DNA of 5,825 nt from Pirellulales bacterium (GTDB taxonomy: Bacteria > Planctomycetota > Planctomycetia > Pirellulales > JALHPA01): the NCBI GenBank assembly GCA_022842745.1, contig JALHPA010000224.1, positions 1 to 5,825 of the forward strand, in the 5' to 3' direction. This document shows positions 5,769 through 5,825 of this stretch, in pieces. A program made the position numbers and the translations under genes. Under the pieces are notes generated by a model that saw nothing but the letters and a program-made list of their open reading frames with translations, did not search any database and was not told where the DNA came from. Position 1 is the first letter of the stretch; every line of letters begins with the position of its first letter.

Positions 5769-5825
5769 CGGTTCGCGGGAATGGGCCGGATCTAGCGGCC
5801 GGAGGCGGTTTGCGTCTGGACGCAC
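5769..5825. other. Right-edge tail; possible 3' end of a minus-strand gene
   Basis: After the efflux stop codon there are 57 bases. GGCCG (5784-5788) and CGGCC (5796-5800) form a five-base stem with a seven-base loop, but without a T run. On the minus strand one frame runs from the right edge to a TAG at 5792-5794, reading CVQTQTASGR before the stop. That could be the end of a converging gene, but ten codons cannot prove it. No plus-strand start with a ribosome binding site is seen. Confidence 0.2.

Noticed and set aside
4608..5825. 405-codon open frame on the minus strand opposite the efflux gene
   Set aside because: It mirrors the efflux gene for almost its whole length, and its translation is an arginine-, proline- and leucine-rich string without recognisable domains, as expected of antisense frames in GC-rich coding DNA.

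Overview
The window looks like a piece of chromosome from a GC-rich planctomycete or close PVC-superphylum relative. The strongest evidence is the first gene. It joins the end of a 'putative membrane-bound dehydrogenase' beta-propeller domain (TIGR02604 type), a run of HEAT-like repeats and a C-terminal single-heme cytochrome c domain (TIGR02603 type), an architecture known mainly from Planctomycetes and Verrucomicrobia. An exported sugar-phosphate-isomerase-like TIM barrel and an exported NIPSNAP protein next to it fit the same group. No rRNA, tRNA, CRISPR array, insertion sequence or phage gene was seen, and no family assignment was checked by a database search.

Layout from left to right: (1) 1-2429, plus strand, the large dehydrogenase/cytochrome c protein, with its 5' end beyond the left edge. 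(2) 2430-2497, a short gap between two converging 3' ends, with no convincing terminator. (3) 2498-3535, minus strand, a Tat-exported TIM-barrel sugar isomerase/epimerase-like protein. (4) 3612-4088, minus strand, an exported NIPSNAP protein just upstream of (3) in transcription order; the 76-nt gap suggests a two-gene operon. (5) 4089-4325, a divergent intergenic region with weak promoter candidates both ways. (6) 4326-5768, plus strand, a TolC/CzcC-type outer-membrane efflux protein. (7) 5769-5825, a short tail at the right edge, possibly holding the last codons of a minus-strand gene.

How the genes may work together: the first three proteins all appear to act outside the cytoplasm. The large protein would pass electrons to its own heme, the TIM barrel keeps a complete Glu-Asp-His-Glu metal site and would be exported folded, and the NIPSNAP protein has a Sec-type signal. 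A role in periplasmic sugar oxidation or isomerisation is possible but is inference. The efflux gene is divergently transcribed and probably belongs to a separate unit whose pump genes, if adjacent, lie past the right edge.

The genes are recognisable at family level and I found no clear sign of a wholly new system. The points most worth a second look are a nine-base G/C homopolymer inside the TIM-barrel gene, a perfect 11-bp GC-only hairpin in its signal-peptide coding region, small in-frame duplications in the efflux protein's linker, and two start-codon corrections.
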